37,386 nt of DNA. It comes from Magnetococcales bacterium HA3dbin3. GTDB taxonomy: Bacteria > Pseudomonadota > Magnetococcia > Magnetococcales > DC0425bin3. The position numbers were made by a program, and so were the translations under genes. Numbering within the stretch: position 1 is the stretch's first letter; the number at the start of each line of letters is the position of its first letter. This document shows positions 21,543 through 29,759 of this stretch, in pieces. The notes under the pieces are model-generated. The model worked only from the letters and a program-made list of their open reading frames with translations, was not told the DNA's origin and ran no database searches. The stretch spans positions 1 to 37,386 of the forward strand of contig PEAJ01000006.1 of assembly GCA_002753495.1 (NCBI GenBank), written 5' to 3'.

Positions 21543-22994
21543 CTACATAAACGGCGTCACCGACCACTCCACCCAGGCGAGCAGACGCCCCGGCTGCACC
21601 CCCCAAACCAGAACCAGCAAGGCGCTGACGGCAATCACCAGACCGCTGAACCCCCCCACCGGCATTTGGAATGCCGCCTCGGGCTGCTCAAAATAGAGAA
21701 TCTTGACGATGCGCAGGTAGTAAAACGCCGCCACCGCCGAGGCCAGCACACCAACCAGGGCAAGCCCGACATGACCGGCATTCACCGCCGCCATGAAGAT
21801 GTGCAACTTGCCGATGAACCCGGCCAGAGGCGGGATACCGGCCATCGAGAACATCAGCAGGGCCATGATCGCCGCCAGCACCGGACGCTTGTGCGCCAAC
21901 CCCCGATAATCCTGGATCGACTCGCCGATACCATCACGACCAAGAACCAGGATCAAGGCAAAGGTGCCCATATTCATGAAAAGATAGATCGCCAGATAAA
22001 CCATGACGGCACGGTAGCCAAGCACGCTCCCGGGGACGAGACCGATCAAAGCGTAGCCAACGTGACCGACCGAGGAGTAGGCAAGCATGCGCTTGATGTT
22101 GGTCTGCGGGATCGCCGCCAGGGCACCAACCGCAAGCGATACCACGCTCAAGAATTGCAGGATCACCCCCCATTGTTCGTGCAGAGAGGCAAAAGCCCCG
22201 GGCAACACGCGGTAGATCGCGGCAAAACCAGCGATCTTCGGCAGCGCGGACATGAAGGCGGTCACCGGTGTCGCCGACCCCTCATAGACATCCGGCGACC
22301 ACATATGGAACGGGGCGGCGGCAATCTTGAACGCCATGCCGGCAGCAACGAGAACCACCCCCAGACGGGTACCCAGATGCGTGGTGCCGCCGGCACCCAT
22401 CGCCTCCTGCACCGCGGTGAAGGTGATGCCACCGGTGCCACCATAAATCAAACTGACACCGTACAGGAACAACCCCGACGCCAACGACCCGAGAACGAAA
22501 TATTTCAACCCCGCCTCGTTGGCCAGGGCATCGTCGCGACGATAGCCGGCAAGGACATAGATCGACAACGACATCAGCTCCAGACCCAGGTAGAGGGTCA
22601 GGAAATCGCCGCTCGAGGCCATGATCATGCCGCCGAGCAGGGCAAAAAGGATGAGGACAAAATATTCGAGGGTCCGCATCTCCAGACGGTGCAGGGTGTC
22701 CCACGCCATCAGGATCGGGAAGAGCGCGCCGGCATACATCAGCATTTTCATGAAGGCGGCAAACGGGTCGGCGATGAACATGCCGCCAAACGTCTCACCC
22801 ATCTTGACATCGGCGCCGATCCAGGTGATGACCGCCGCGAGCAGAATCGCCGCCATCGCCCCGTAACCGGCGAGGGTGCCGCCACTCTCCTTGTCGCGCC
22901 AAGCCCCCGCGAGCAGCAGACCCATCGCCGCCAGGGCGATGACAATCTCCGGTAACAGGGGAACCAGGTTGATCTCCGGCATGGGAACGGACAT
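21543..22994 (-). CDS. nuoN: NADH-quinone oxidoreductase subunit N
   Basis: A 483-residue antiporter-like membrane subunit with about 14 hydrophobic segments, the usual length for NuoN. Family features include YFVLILFALLGGMIMASSGDFLTLYLGLELMSL (with the conserved Glu), FKIAAAPFHMWSPDVYEGS with the key Lys and the broken-helix Pro, and LAYSSVGHVGYALIG. It forms one of the proton channels in the membrane arm, next to subunits M and K. I chose the ATG at 22994 with GGAG upstream; the ATG at 22982 is also possible, and the longer frame from 23042 is not supported. A 72-codon ORF lies between it and nuoM. Confidence 0.95.
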   Translation of the reverse strand: MSVPMPEINLVPLLPEIVIALAAMGLLLAGAWRDKESGGTLAGYGAMAAILLAAVITWIGADVKMGETFGGMFIADPFAAFMKMLMYAGALFPILMAWDTLHRLEMRTLEYFVLILFALLGGMIMASSGDFLTLYLGLELMSLSIYVLAGYRRDDALANEAGLKYFVLGSLASGLFLYGVSLIYGGTGGITFTAVQEAMGAGGTTHLGTRLGVVLVAAGMAFKIAAAPFHMWSPDVYEGSATPVTAFMSALPKIAGFAAIYRVLPGAFASLHEQWGVILQFLSVVSLAVGALAAIPQTNIKRMLAYSSVGHVGYALIGLVPGSVLGYRAVMVYLAIYLFMNMGTFALILVLGRDGIGESIQDYRGLAHKRPVLAAIMALLMFSMAGIPPLAGFIGKLHIFMAAVNAGHVGLALVGVLASAVAAFYYLRIVKILYFEQPEAAFQMPVGGFSGLVIAVSALLVLVWGVQPGRLLAWVEWSVTPFM

Positions 22995-23096
22995 GGGTGA
23001 CACGATCTCCAATTTCAAGTCTGATTCCGAGAGAAAAAACAACGACCCGACACCATTCAGGAGCGGTGCGGGGACCCTACTTTCTTGTCGATACGA

Positions 23097-23315
23097 TCAC
23101 TCATGAAACCTGGTCCCCAGGGCGCGGCGCCTGAGCGCGTCGGCATCGGATTCGGTAAGGTAGCACCCCATCTGTAGGTTGCAATTTCCATCCCCGTATT
23201 GCGCAACAAGTTTCCGTAGGTACCGTTTTCTTCGGGCTTTGACCTTTTCCAGAGAAGGCGGCTTGGCCATAAGAACCGCCCCGATGGCCATTCCGATTTT
23301 CGACAGGAAATCCAC
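23097..23315 (-). CDS. Small protein of unknown function between nuoM and nuoN
   Basis: A 72-residue ORF starting with GTG, with GGGAG about 6 nt upstream. The N-terminus is mildly hydrophobic (FLSKIGMAIGAVLMA). A basic stretch follows (KVKARRKRYLRKLVAQ), then GNCNLQMGC with two cysteines six residues apart, and an acidic/basic tail. It fills most of the 400-bp gap inside an otherwise tightly packed operon and lies on the same strand. Two other ORFs in the same place in other frames lack comparable composition. I recognise no family. Composition, RBS and position favour a real gene. Chance remains possible in GC-rich DNA. Confidence 0.55.
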   Translation of the reverse strand: MDFLSKIGMAIGAVLMAKPPSLEKVKARRKRYLRKLVAQYGDGNCNLQMGCYLTESDADALRRRALGTRFHE

Positions 23316-23395
23316 CTTTTTCTCCCTTCACATCTATCGGAGCACGGCACACTGTCGGCTAATCGATGGTATCAAACAAGTCCGTTGTTCACCCC

Positions 23396-24883
23396 TCATG
23401 GTGCCACCAGCGTCGCATGTTCGGCGCCAACGCCACCGGCGGCCATCTGTGTCAGCAAACCATTGACCGAGGCATGCAGCAACCGCAGGAAGGGGTCCGG
23501 ATAGAAGCCGATCCAAAACACCAAAACCAGCAGGGGCACGAACAGGGCCAGTTCGCGCGGGGTGATATCGGTCAGGGCGTCGACATCGGCGTGACGAATC
23601 TCGCCGAACACCACCTTCTTGAACATCCACAACATGTAAGCCGCGCCGAGCACCACACCGGTGGCGGCGACGGTCGCCACCCCCTTGCTGGTGGCAAACA
23701 CACCGAGCAGAACAAGAAATTCGCCGACAAAGCCGTTGGTTCCCGGCAGACCGACCGCGGCCATGGTGAAGACCATGAACAGCGTCGCATAGACCGGCAT
23801 GCGCAGGGCCAAACCACCAAAGCGGGCGATCTCGCGCGTGTGCAGGCGGTCATAAACCACCCCGACCAGCAAAAAGAGCGCGCCCGAGACCAGACCATGG
23901 TTGATCATCTGCAACACGCCGCCCTCGATGCCCAACCGGTTGAAGGCAAACAGCCCGAGGGTGACAAAGCCCATGTGCGACACCGACGAATAGGCGATCA
24001 GCTTCTTCAGGTCGGTCTGCATCAGGGCAACCAGGGCGGTATAGACCACCGCCACCAGCGACAAGCCGTAAATGAAGGGGGCAAAGTAGTGCGACGCCTC
24101 CGGCAACATCGGCAGGGAGAAACGCAAGAAACCATAAGCCCCCATCTTCAGCAGGATGCCGGCCAGAATGACCGAACCGGCAGTCGGCGCCTCGACATGG
24201 GCATCCGGCAGCCAGGTATGCACCGGCCACATCGGCACCTTGACGGCAAAAGAGACAAAAAAGCCAAGGAAAAGCCAGACCTGTACGTTGAGCGGCAGGT
24301 GCAGCTTCATCAACTCGGGGATGCTGAAGGTGTGTCCCTGGTGCGCCAGCACAAGCACCGCGATCAGCATCACCACCGACCCGGCCAGGGTGTAGAGGAA
24401 AAACTTGAGCGCGGCATAGACGCGACGCGGCCCGCCCCAGATGCCGATGAGCAAAAACATCGGAATCAGCATCGCCTCCCACAGGATGTAGAAGAGCAGA
24501 AAGTCGAGGGCACAGAAGACACCGATGACAAAGCTCTCCAGGGCAAGGAAGGCCATCATGTACTCGCGCACGCGCGTCTTGATCGACTCCCAGGAGGCAA
24601 GGATGCAGATCGGCGTCAGCAAGGTGGTGAGCAACAAAAGCGACAGGCTGATGCCATCGACCCCCATGCGGTAGGCGATACCCAGCCCCGGCAGCCAGGG
24701 CACCTCCTCCAGGAACTGGAACTCGGCGGTGCTGGTGTCGAAGGCGGCGTAAAGACCCAAGCTGAGCAGAAAGGTCGCCAGCGACACACCGAGGGCGACG
24801 ATGCGCGCCGAGGCATCGCGATGCACCGCGAACAAAATCGCTGCCGCGCCCACCAGGGGAAGAAAGGTCACCAGACTCAACAT
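23396..24883 (-). CDS. nuoM: NADH-quinone oxidoreductase subunit M
   Basis: A 495-residue antiporter-like subunit. Motifs: YRMGVDGISLSLLLLTTLLTP, LLFYILWEAMLIPMFLLIGIWGG (with the conserved Glu of helix 5), AVKVPMWPVHTWLPDAHVEAPTAGSVILAGILLKMG (Lys and HTWLPDAH region) and KKLIAYSSVSHMGFVTLG. It pumps protons in the distal membrane arm between subunits L and N. The start at 24883 is preceded by GAGGAGC. The stop lies about 80 bp before the start of the 72-codon ORF. Confidence 0.96.
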   Translation of the reverse strand: MLSLVTFLPLVGAAAILFAVHRDASARIVALGVSLATFLLSLGLYAAFDTSTAEFQFLEEVPWLPGLGIAYRMGVDGISLSLLLLTTLLTPICILASWESIKTRVREYMMAFLALESFVIGVFCALDFLLFYILWEAMLIPMFLLIGIWGGPRRVYAALKFFLYTLAGSVVMLIAVLVLAHQGHTFSIPELMKLHLPLNVQVWLFLGFFVSFAVKVPMWPVHTWLPDAHVEAPTAGSVILAGILLKMGAYGFLRFSLPMLPEASHYFAPFIYGLSLVAVVYTALVALMQTDLKKLIAYSSVSHMGFVTLGLFAFNRLGIEGGVLQMINHGLVSGALFLLVGVVYDRLHTREIARFGGLALRMPVYATLFMVFTMAAVGLPGTNGFVGEFLVLLGVFATSKGVATVAATGVVLGAAYMLWMFKKVVFGEIRHADVDALTDITPRELALFVPLLVLVFWIGFYPDPFLRLLHASVNGLLTQMAAGGVGAEHATLVAP

Positions 24884-24956
24884 GGTCGCTGCCCCGCTCC
24901 TCTTGCTTACGTCTTATGTTTGATCGGCCAACCCGCCATCCCACCCGCCTGGATGG

Positions 24957-26873
24957 TCACACACACCAGGTGATCAAGACCACCAGACCAACAAGCATCG
25001 CCAGGGCATAGTGGTAAAGGTATCCGGTCTGGCGTCGCCGCAGCCAGCCGGCCAGCAGGCCGATGCGGTTGGCCAGACCATTGACGCCATAACCATCGAT
25101 GATGGTCTCGTCGCCGACACGCCACAACCCCGTGCCAAGCGCGCGCGCCGATTGCACGAACAGGCGATCGTAAAGCCGATCAAAGAACCAGGCGTTGGCG
25201 AGGAATCGGTAGAGTTTCGGCCAACGCCCGGCGATCTGGCCAGACAACCCCGGCTGCAGGATGTAAAGGCGCCAGGCGAGGAAGAGACCGAACAGGAACA
25301 TCCCAAACGGCAACCAGCCAATGATCCAATGGACATGATGGGCATGCGCCAGGGCCTCATGTCCCGGGGCGAGGGGGATCGCCCCCTTGAACCACCCCTC
25401 CTCGACCATCGGCCGGCCAATGTAGCCGGCGCCGATCGCCCCCGCCGCCAGCACCAGCAGCGGCGCGCGCATGCTTAAAGGCGGCTCGTGCGCATGATCG
25501 TAGGCGTGGGTATCGGCCGGACGACCATGGAAGGTCATGAAAATGAGGCGGAAGGAGTAGAAGGTGGTCATCGCCGCCGCGGTGATGCCCAGCAGCCAAG
25601 CCACCGTTCCCGTCACCGAGTGCGCGGCGAAGGCCGATTCGAGGATGATATCCTTGGAGTAAAACCCGGCCAGGAACGGAAAACCGGTCAGCGCCAGGGT
25701 GCCGATCATCATCAGGAGATAGGTCTCGGGGATCTTTTTCCTCAGACCACCCATGCGCCGCATATCCTGCTCATGGTGCATGGCGTTGATCACCGCGCCG
25801 CTGCCCAAGAAGAGCAGGGCCTTGAAAAAGGCGTGCGTCATCAGGTGAAACATCGAGGCAGCGTAAGCGGAGACGCCGGCGGCGAAGAACATGTAGCCAA
25901 GCTGCGAGCAGGTGGAGTAGGCGACAACGCGCTTGATATCGTTCTGGACAAGACCGACGCTCGCGGCAAAAAAGGCGGTCGCCGCACCGACCAGCGTCAC
26001 CACCGCCAGCGCCGTCTCCGACAGCTCAAACAGGGGCGAGGCGCGACAAACCATGAAAACGCCAGCGGTGACCATGGTCGCAGCATGGATCAGGGCGGAA
26101 ACCGGGGTCGGGCCCTCCATCGCATCCGGCAGCCAGGTGTGCAGACCCAGCTGCGCCGATTTGCCCATGGCACCGACGAACAACAACAGACAAATCAGGG
26201 TGATGGTGTCGACCGGCCCGAAAAAGAGAAAGTCGATGCCGTGCGGATAGTGACCGCTGCCGGCAAGGCGAAACACCTCGGCATAGTCGAGAGTGTCAAA
26301 CACCATATAGATCGTGAAGATGCCCAGCGCAAAGCCGAAGTCGCCGACGCGATTGACGAGAAAGGCCTTGATCGCGGCGTTGCAGGCCGACTCCTTCTTG
26401 AACCAAAAGCCGATCAGCAGGTAGGAGGCCAACCCCACCCCCTCCCAGCCGAAGAAGAGCTGCAAAAAATTGTCCCCGGTCACCAGCATGAGCATGGCGA
26501 AGGTGAAGAGGGAGAGGTAGCTGAAGAAACGCGGATGGTCGGGGTCTTCATCCATGTACCCGACCGAGTAGATGTGTACCATGCACGACACGCCGGTCAC
26601 CACGATCAGCATCACCGCCGTCAGGCGATCGATGAACATGGCAAAGTCGACGTGAAAGGTGCCGGAGATGATCCAGGAGAAGATCGGGGTGTGTTCGACT
26701 GCCCCGTCGTCGACGGCGATGCGGAAAAAAGCCCCGATCGACAAGACCAGGGCGACCATCACCCCGAGGATGGTCACCTTCTGGCTCATGGCCTTGCCCA
26801 GGCGATGCCCAAAGAGACCGGCGATCAGGGCACCCAGCAAGGGCGCGAAGAGAATCAGGGGATTTGTGCTCAT
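24957..26873 (-). CDS. nuoL: NADH-quinone oxidoreductase subunit L
   Basis: A 638-residue subunit, the largest of the three antiporter-like proteins. It has WIISGTFHVDFAMFIDRLTAVM, FFGWEGVGLASYLLIGFWF (conserved Glu), LGLHTWLPDAMEGPTPVSALIHAATMVTAGVF and KRVVAYSTCSQLGYMF. The C-terminal extension forms the lateral helix along the membrane arm and a final anchor. It ends the proton-pumping arm distally. I chose the ATG at 26873, where alignment with the family begins (MSTNPLILFAPLLGAL). The longer frame from 26906 starts inside a 19-bp direct repeat region. Confidence 0.96.
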   Translation of the reverse strand: MSTNPLILFAPLLGALIAGLFGHRLGKAMSQKVTILGVMVALVLSIGAFFRIAVDDGAVEHTPIFSWIISGTFHVDFAMFIDRLTAVMLIVVTGVSCMVHIYSVGYMDEDPDHPRFFSYLSLFTFAMLMLVTGDNFLQLFFGWEGVGLASYLLIGFWFKKESACNAAIKAFLVNRVGDFGFALGIFTIYMVFDTLDYAEVFRLAGSGHYPHGIDFLFFGPVDTITLICLLLFVGAMGKSAQLGLHTWLPDAMEGPTPVSALIHAATMVTAGVFMVCRASPLFELSETALAVVTLVGAATAFFAASVGLVQNDIKRVVAYSTCSQLGYMFFAAGVSAYAASMFHLMTHAFFKALLFLGSGAVINAMHHEQDMRRMGGLRKKIPETYLLMMIGTLALTGFPFLAGFYSKDIILESAFAAHSVTGTVAWLLGITAAAMTTFYSFRLIFMTFHGRPADTHAYDHAHEPPLSMRAPLLVLAAGAIGAGYIGRPMVEEGWFKGAIPLAPGHEALAHAHHVHWIIGWLPFGMFLFGLFLAWRLYILQPGLSGQIAGRWPKLYRFLANAWFFDRLYDRLFVQSARALGTGLWRVGDETIIDGYGVNGLANRIGLLAGWLRRRQTGYLYHYALAMLVGLVVLITWCV

Positions 26874-26897
26874 GGTGCCATGGCCATCCACATAAAA

Positions 26898-26935
26898 GGG
26901 TGACACGTCATTGCGTGGGTGATACGTCGTTGCGT
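26898..26935. repeat. 19-bp tandem direct repeat between nuoK and nuoL
   Basis: Two 19-bp units (26898-26916 and 26917-26935, GGGTGAYACGTCRTTGCGT) differ at two bases. They occupy the short gap between nuoK and nuoL. Confidence 0.8.
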
Positions 26936-26955
26936 CGAGGAAGTCACGGGGGGGA

Positions 26956-27267
26956 TCACCCCTTCAGGGAGTCAATCTCCTCCACGTCGATGGTGGCGCG
27001 CGTGCGGAAAAAGGCGACAAGCAGCGCCAGGCCAATCGCCGCCTCCGCCGCCGCCACCGCCATGACAAAAAAGGTGAAAATCTGCCCCGTCGCATCGCCT
27101 AAGTACTTGGAAAAGGCGACAAAGTTGATGTTGACCGCGAGCAGGATCAGCTCGATGCTCATCAGGATGATGATGACGTTTTTCCGGTTGAGGAAGATGC
27201 CGAACAGGCCGACGACAAAGAGCATGGCACCGAGGATCAGGTAGTGATGCAGGCCAACCGCGCTCAT
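26956..27267 (-). CDS. nuoK: NADH-quinone oxidoreductase subunit K
   Basis: A 103-residue protein with three membrane helices, the normal size. It contains [42 protein letters not shown] with the conserved Glu of helix 2, and [20 protein letters not shown] with the Glu of helix 3. Both are needed for proton transfer near the quinone channel. The start ATG at 27267 overlaps the nuoJ stop by four bases (ATGA) and has GGGAGAAGG upstream. Longer upstream frames are artefacts. Confidence 0.96.
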   Translation of the reverse strand: MSAVGLHHYLILGAMLFVVGLFGIFLNRKNVIIILMSIELILLAVNINFVAFSKYLGDATGQIFTFFVMAVAAAEAAIGLALLVAFFRTRATIDVEEIDSLKG

Positions 27268-27854
27268 GCGCCTTCTCCCGGGGCAACTTTTTTCAGGGTC
27301 ACCGCCTCGGCGCTTGTGCGCGCCACCTGCAACGAAATGCACTGCCGCCGCACGCGCCGCTGGCGCAAGGTAAGGACGATCGCCCCGACCAGGGCGAGCA
27401 GCAGAACCAGCGAGGCAATCTCGAAGGGGTAGAGGTAGCGGGTGTAGAGCAGCCGTCCGAGGGTGAGGGTATTGGCCACCTCCTCGCCCGTGGCCGTCGG
27501 TGTCGCCGGATGGTAGGCGAGGAGCAGCGCACCCATTTCAACCAGGATCGTCGCGCCGATCACCAATCCCAGCGGCAGATGGCGGCGCGCGCCACGGCGC
27601 AAGGCGGCGAAGTCGACATCGAGCAGCATCACCACAAACAGGAACAGCACCGCCACCGCCCCCATGTAGACCATCACCAGGATCGCGGCCAAAAACTCCG
27701 CCCCAAGCAGCACAAACAGTCCCGCGGCCGAAAAGAAGGTCAAGACCAGGAACAGGGCGGCATGCACCGGGTTGCGCACGCTGATCACCCGCGTTGCCGC
27801 AATCAGGAGCACCGCCGCGAAGAGGTAAAAAACGACATCCGCCACCGAGGACAT
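27264..27854 (-). CDS. nuoJ: NADH-quinone oxidoreductase subunit J
   Basis: A 196-residue protein with five predicted membrane helices. It has [48 protein letters not shown] (the pi-bulge helix 3 region, with the conserved Tyr-Met-Gly) and the C-terminal helix [16 protein letters not shown]. It ends with a soluble tail of about 30 residues. It is overlapped by nuoK through ATGA. A 150-bp gap separates it from nuoI; that gap shows nothing notable. Confidence 0.95.
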   Translation of the reverse strand: MSSVADVVFYLFAAVLLIAATRVISVRNPVHAALFLVLTFFSAAGLFVLLGAEFLAAILVMVYMGAVAVLFLFVVMLLDVDFAALRRGARRHLPLGLVIGATILVEMGALLLAYHPATPTATGEEVANTLTLGRLLYTRYLYPFEIASLVLLLALVGAIVLTLRQRRVRRQCISLQVARTSAEAVTLKKVAPGEGA

Positions 27855-28005
27855 GAACCCTCCACTCCGTCAGAAAACACCGTCTTGCTTGCCGCGGCTT
27901 CGTCAGATCGGTGCTCGATTGCTCGTGTACGACACAGTACACTGCGCATCTGCGCGCCGCTCTTCCTCGCCGGGGCGGCGCAATCCGGCGTTTTCAAACA
28001 GCCTC

Positions 28006-28518
28006 CTAGCGATACTTGGCGTTGAGCCTTAAATTTTCATCAATACGCGCGCCAAAGCGCACGCCGTTGGCGAGCAGTTTCTCCTTGCGGTAGATCATCG
28101 CCGCGCGCGTCTCCTCGGTAAACTCAAAGTTGGGACCCATAACGATGGCATCGACCGGACAGGCCTCCTGGCAGAAACCACAGTAGATGCACTTGGCCAT
28201 GTCGATGTCATAGACGCGGGTGAGGCGTTGCGCGGCGGTCGAGGTCGGGTCGATCTCGATGTAGATTGCCTGCGCCGGGCAGACCGCCTCGCACAGCTTG
28301 CACGCCACACAGCGCTCGGAGCCGTCGGTATGGCGGCGCAGCACGTGCTCACCACGAAAACGCGGCGAGAGGGGGGTCTTTTGCTCCGGGTATTCAATGG
28401 TGATGCGCGGCTTGAACATGTGCCGCAAGGTCACTTGCATGCCAGAAAAGAGGTCGAGCAGACCAAAGGTTCCCAGCCAATCCTTGAGATTCATGTGCAG
28501 GCCCATGCGCGTTCTCAC
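28006..28518 (-). CDS. nuoI: NADH-quinone oxidoreductase subunit I
   Basis: A ferredoxin-like protein of up to 170 residues with two 4Fe-4S motifs: [12 protein letters not shown] and [12 protein letters not shown] (clusters N6a and N6b). They carry electrons from subunit G's side to cluster N2 in subunit B. An N-terminal amphipathic helix ([17 protein letters not shown]) contacts the membrane arm. The frame starts with a GTG that overlaps the nuoH stop by four bases (GTGA). An ATG at 28506 is a credible alternative and would remove four residues. Confidence 0.95.
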   Translation of the reverse strand: MRTRMGLHMNLKDWLGTFGLLDLFSGMQVTLRHMFKPRITIEYPEQKTPLSPRFRGEHVLRRHTDGSERCVACKLCEAVCPAQAIYIEIDPTSTAAQRLTRVYDIDMAKCIYCGFCQEACPVDAIVMGPNFEFTEETRAAMIYRKEKLLANGVRFGARIDENLRLNAKYR

Positions 28519-29549
28519 CCGGGGACACGCCCGGTCAGATGCAACACCACCCCGGTCACCCCGATCCAGAACAGGGAGAGCGGCAGAAACACCTTCCAGC
28601 CCAGACGCATGAGTTGGTCATAGCGGTAGCGCGGGAAGGTGGCGCGGATCCAGAGGAAGAAAAAGAGCAGCACGCCGATCTTGATGATCAGCCAGACAAT
28701 GCCCGGGATGAAACCGAGAAACGCGAGCGGCGGCAGCCACCCCCCCAGGAACATGAGCGCCCCCAGGGTCGAGACCAGGATCATGTTGGCGTATTCGCCG
28801 AGGAAGAACATGCCGTAGGCCATCGCCGAATAGTCGGTGGCAAAGCCGGCGACCAGCTCGGCCTCCGCCTCGACCATGTCAAACGGGGCGCGGTTGGTTT
28901 CGGCAACGCCGGAGATGAAATAGATCACGAAGAGCGGAAGCAAAGGGATGATGTTCCACATGTCGCTTTGGGCGGCGACGATATCCTTCAGGCTGAGGCT
29001 GCCGGCGAGCATGATCACCGGGATGATGGTAAAGCCGAGGGCGACCTCGTAGGAGACCATCTGTGCCGCCGAGCGCATCGAGCCCAGGAAGGCGTAGCGG
29101 GAATTCGACGCCCACCCCGACACAAGGACGCCGTAGACGCCTAAGGAAGAGATGGCGAGCACGTAGAGGATGCCGATATTGACATCGGCCAGGATCAACT
29201 CCGCCGAGAAGGGGACCACCGCCCAGGCCACCAGCGCCGCGCCGAGGGTGATGAGCGGCGCCAGGAGAAAGACCGGCACATCGGCGCCGGTCGGGATCAA
29301 CGTCTCCTTGACGAAGAGCTTGACCGCGTCGGCCAGGGGTTGCAGCAGGCCGAAGATCCCCACCCGATTCGGCCCCGGCCGCACCTGCATGGCGCCGATG
29401 ATGCGTCGTTCGGCCCAGGTCAGGTAGGTGACGCAAAACATCAGCGGCGCGAGCAGAACGGCGATCTTGATCACCGTCCACAGCGGTATCCACGCCACCC
29501 CGAGCAACTCCTGCCCGCTTCCCTGTATTGACGCCAAAAATTCAGCCAT
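28515..29549 (-). CDS. nuoH: NADH-quinone oxidoreductase subunit H
   Basis: A 344-residue membrane subunit at the quinone site. It shows [51 protein letters not shown], and [21 protein letters not shown] with the Glu-rich loop of the E-channel. The C-terminal [22 protein letters not shown] signature is also present. It links the quinone chamber to the proton-pumping arm. The ATG at 29549 follows GATGAGG. The gap upstream to nuoG is 210 bp and contains a perfect inverted repeat. Confidence 0.97.
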   Translation of the reverse strand: MAEFLASIQGSGQELLGVAWIPLWTVIKIAVLLAPLMFCVTYLTWAERRIIGAMQVRPGPNRVGIFGLLQPLADAVKLFVKETLIPTGADVPVFLLAPLITLGAALVAWAVVPFSAELILADVNIGILYVLAISSLGVYGVLVSGWASNSRYAFLGSMRSAAQMVSYEVALGFTIIPVIMLAGSLSLKDIVAAQSDMWNIIPLLPLFVIYFISGVAETNRAPFDMVEAEAELVAGFATDYSAMAYGMFFLGEYANMILVSTLGALMFLGGWLPPLAFLGFIPGIVWLIIKIGVLLFFFLWIRATFPRYRYDQLMRLGWKVFLPLSLFWIGVTGVVLHLTGRVPG

Positions 29550-29565
29550 GCCTCATCCCGGTTTC

Positions 29566-29692
29566 ATTCCAATTTGCATTCATAGCGATCACTTCGTGAG
29601 CTTCGTCGTCGTCTTCCCGCCGTACTAAAAACGTATCCGTCTCCTCGCCTCCTCCTCGCTGCCTTGTTCTCGTGTCGCATGCAAATTGGAAT
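29566..29692. repeat. 14-bp perfect inverted repeat flanking 99 bp between nuoG and nuoH
   Basis: ATTCCAATTTGCAT (29566-29579) and its exact complement (29679-29692) enclose a pyrimidine-rich stretch. The arms are more AT-rich than the surrounding genes. It could be the remnant of a small mobile element with terminal inverted repeats or a processing or attenuation structure in the nuo mRNA. No ORF with support lies inside. Confidence 0.7.
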
Positions 29693-29759
29693 CACTCACG
29701 ACAGCGCACCGTTTACAGGTTGCGAAGCGGCGCATGATGCGTTCACGACAACGTTTTTT

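Noticed and set aside
21141-26903. Very long plus-strand ORFs opposite nuoN, nuoM and nuoL
   Set aside because: Shadows rich in His, Gln, Arg and Glu, complementary to codons for hydrophobic residues; no ribosome-binding sites or domains.
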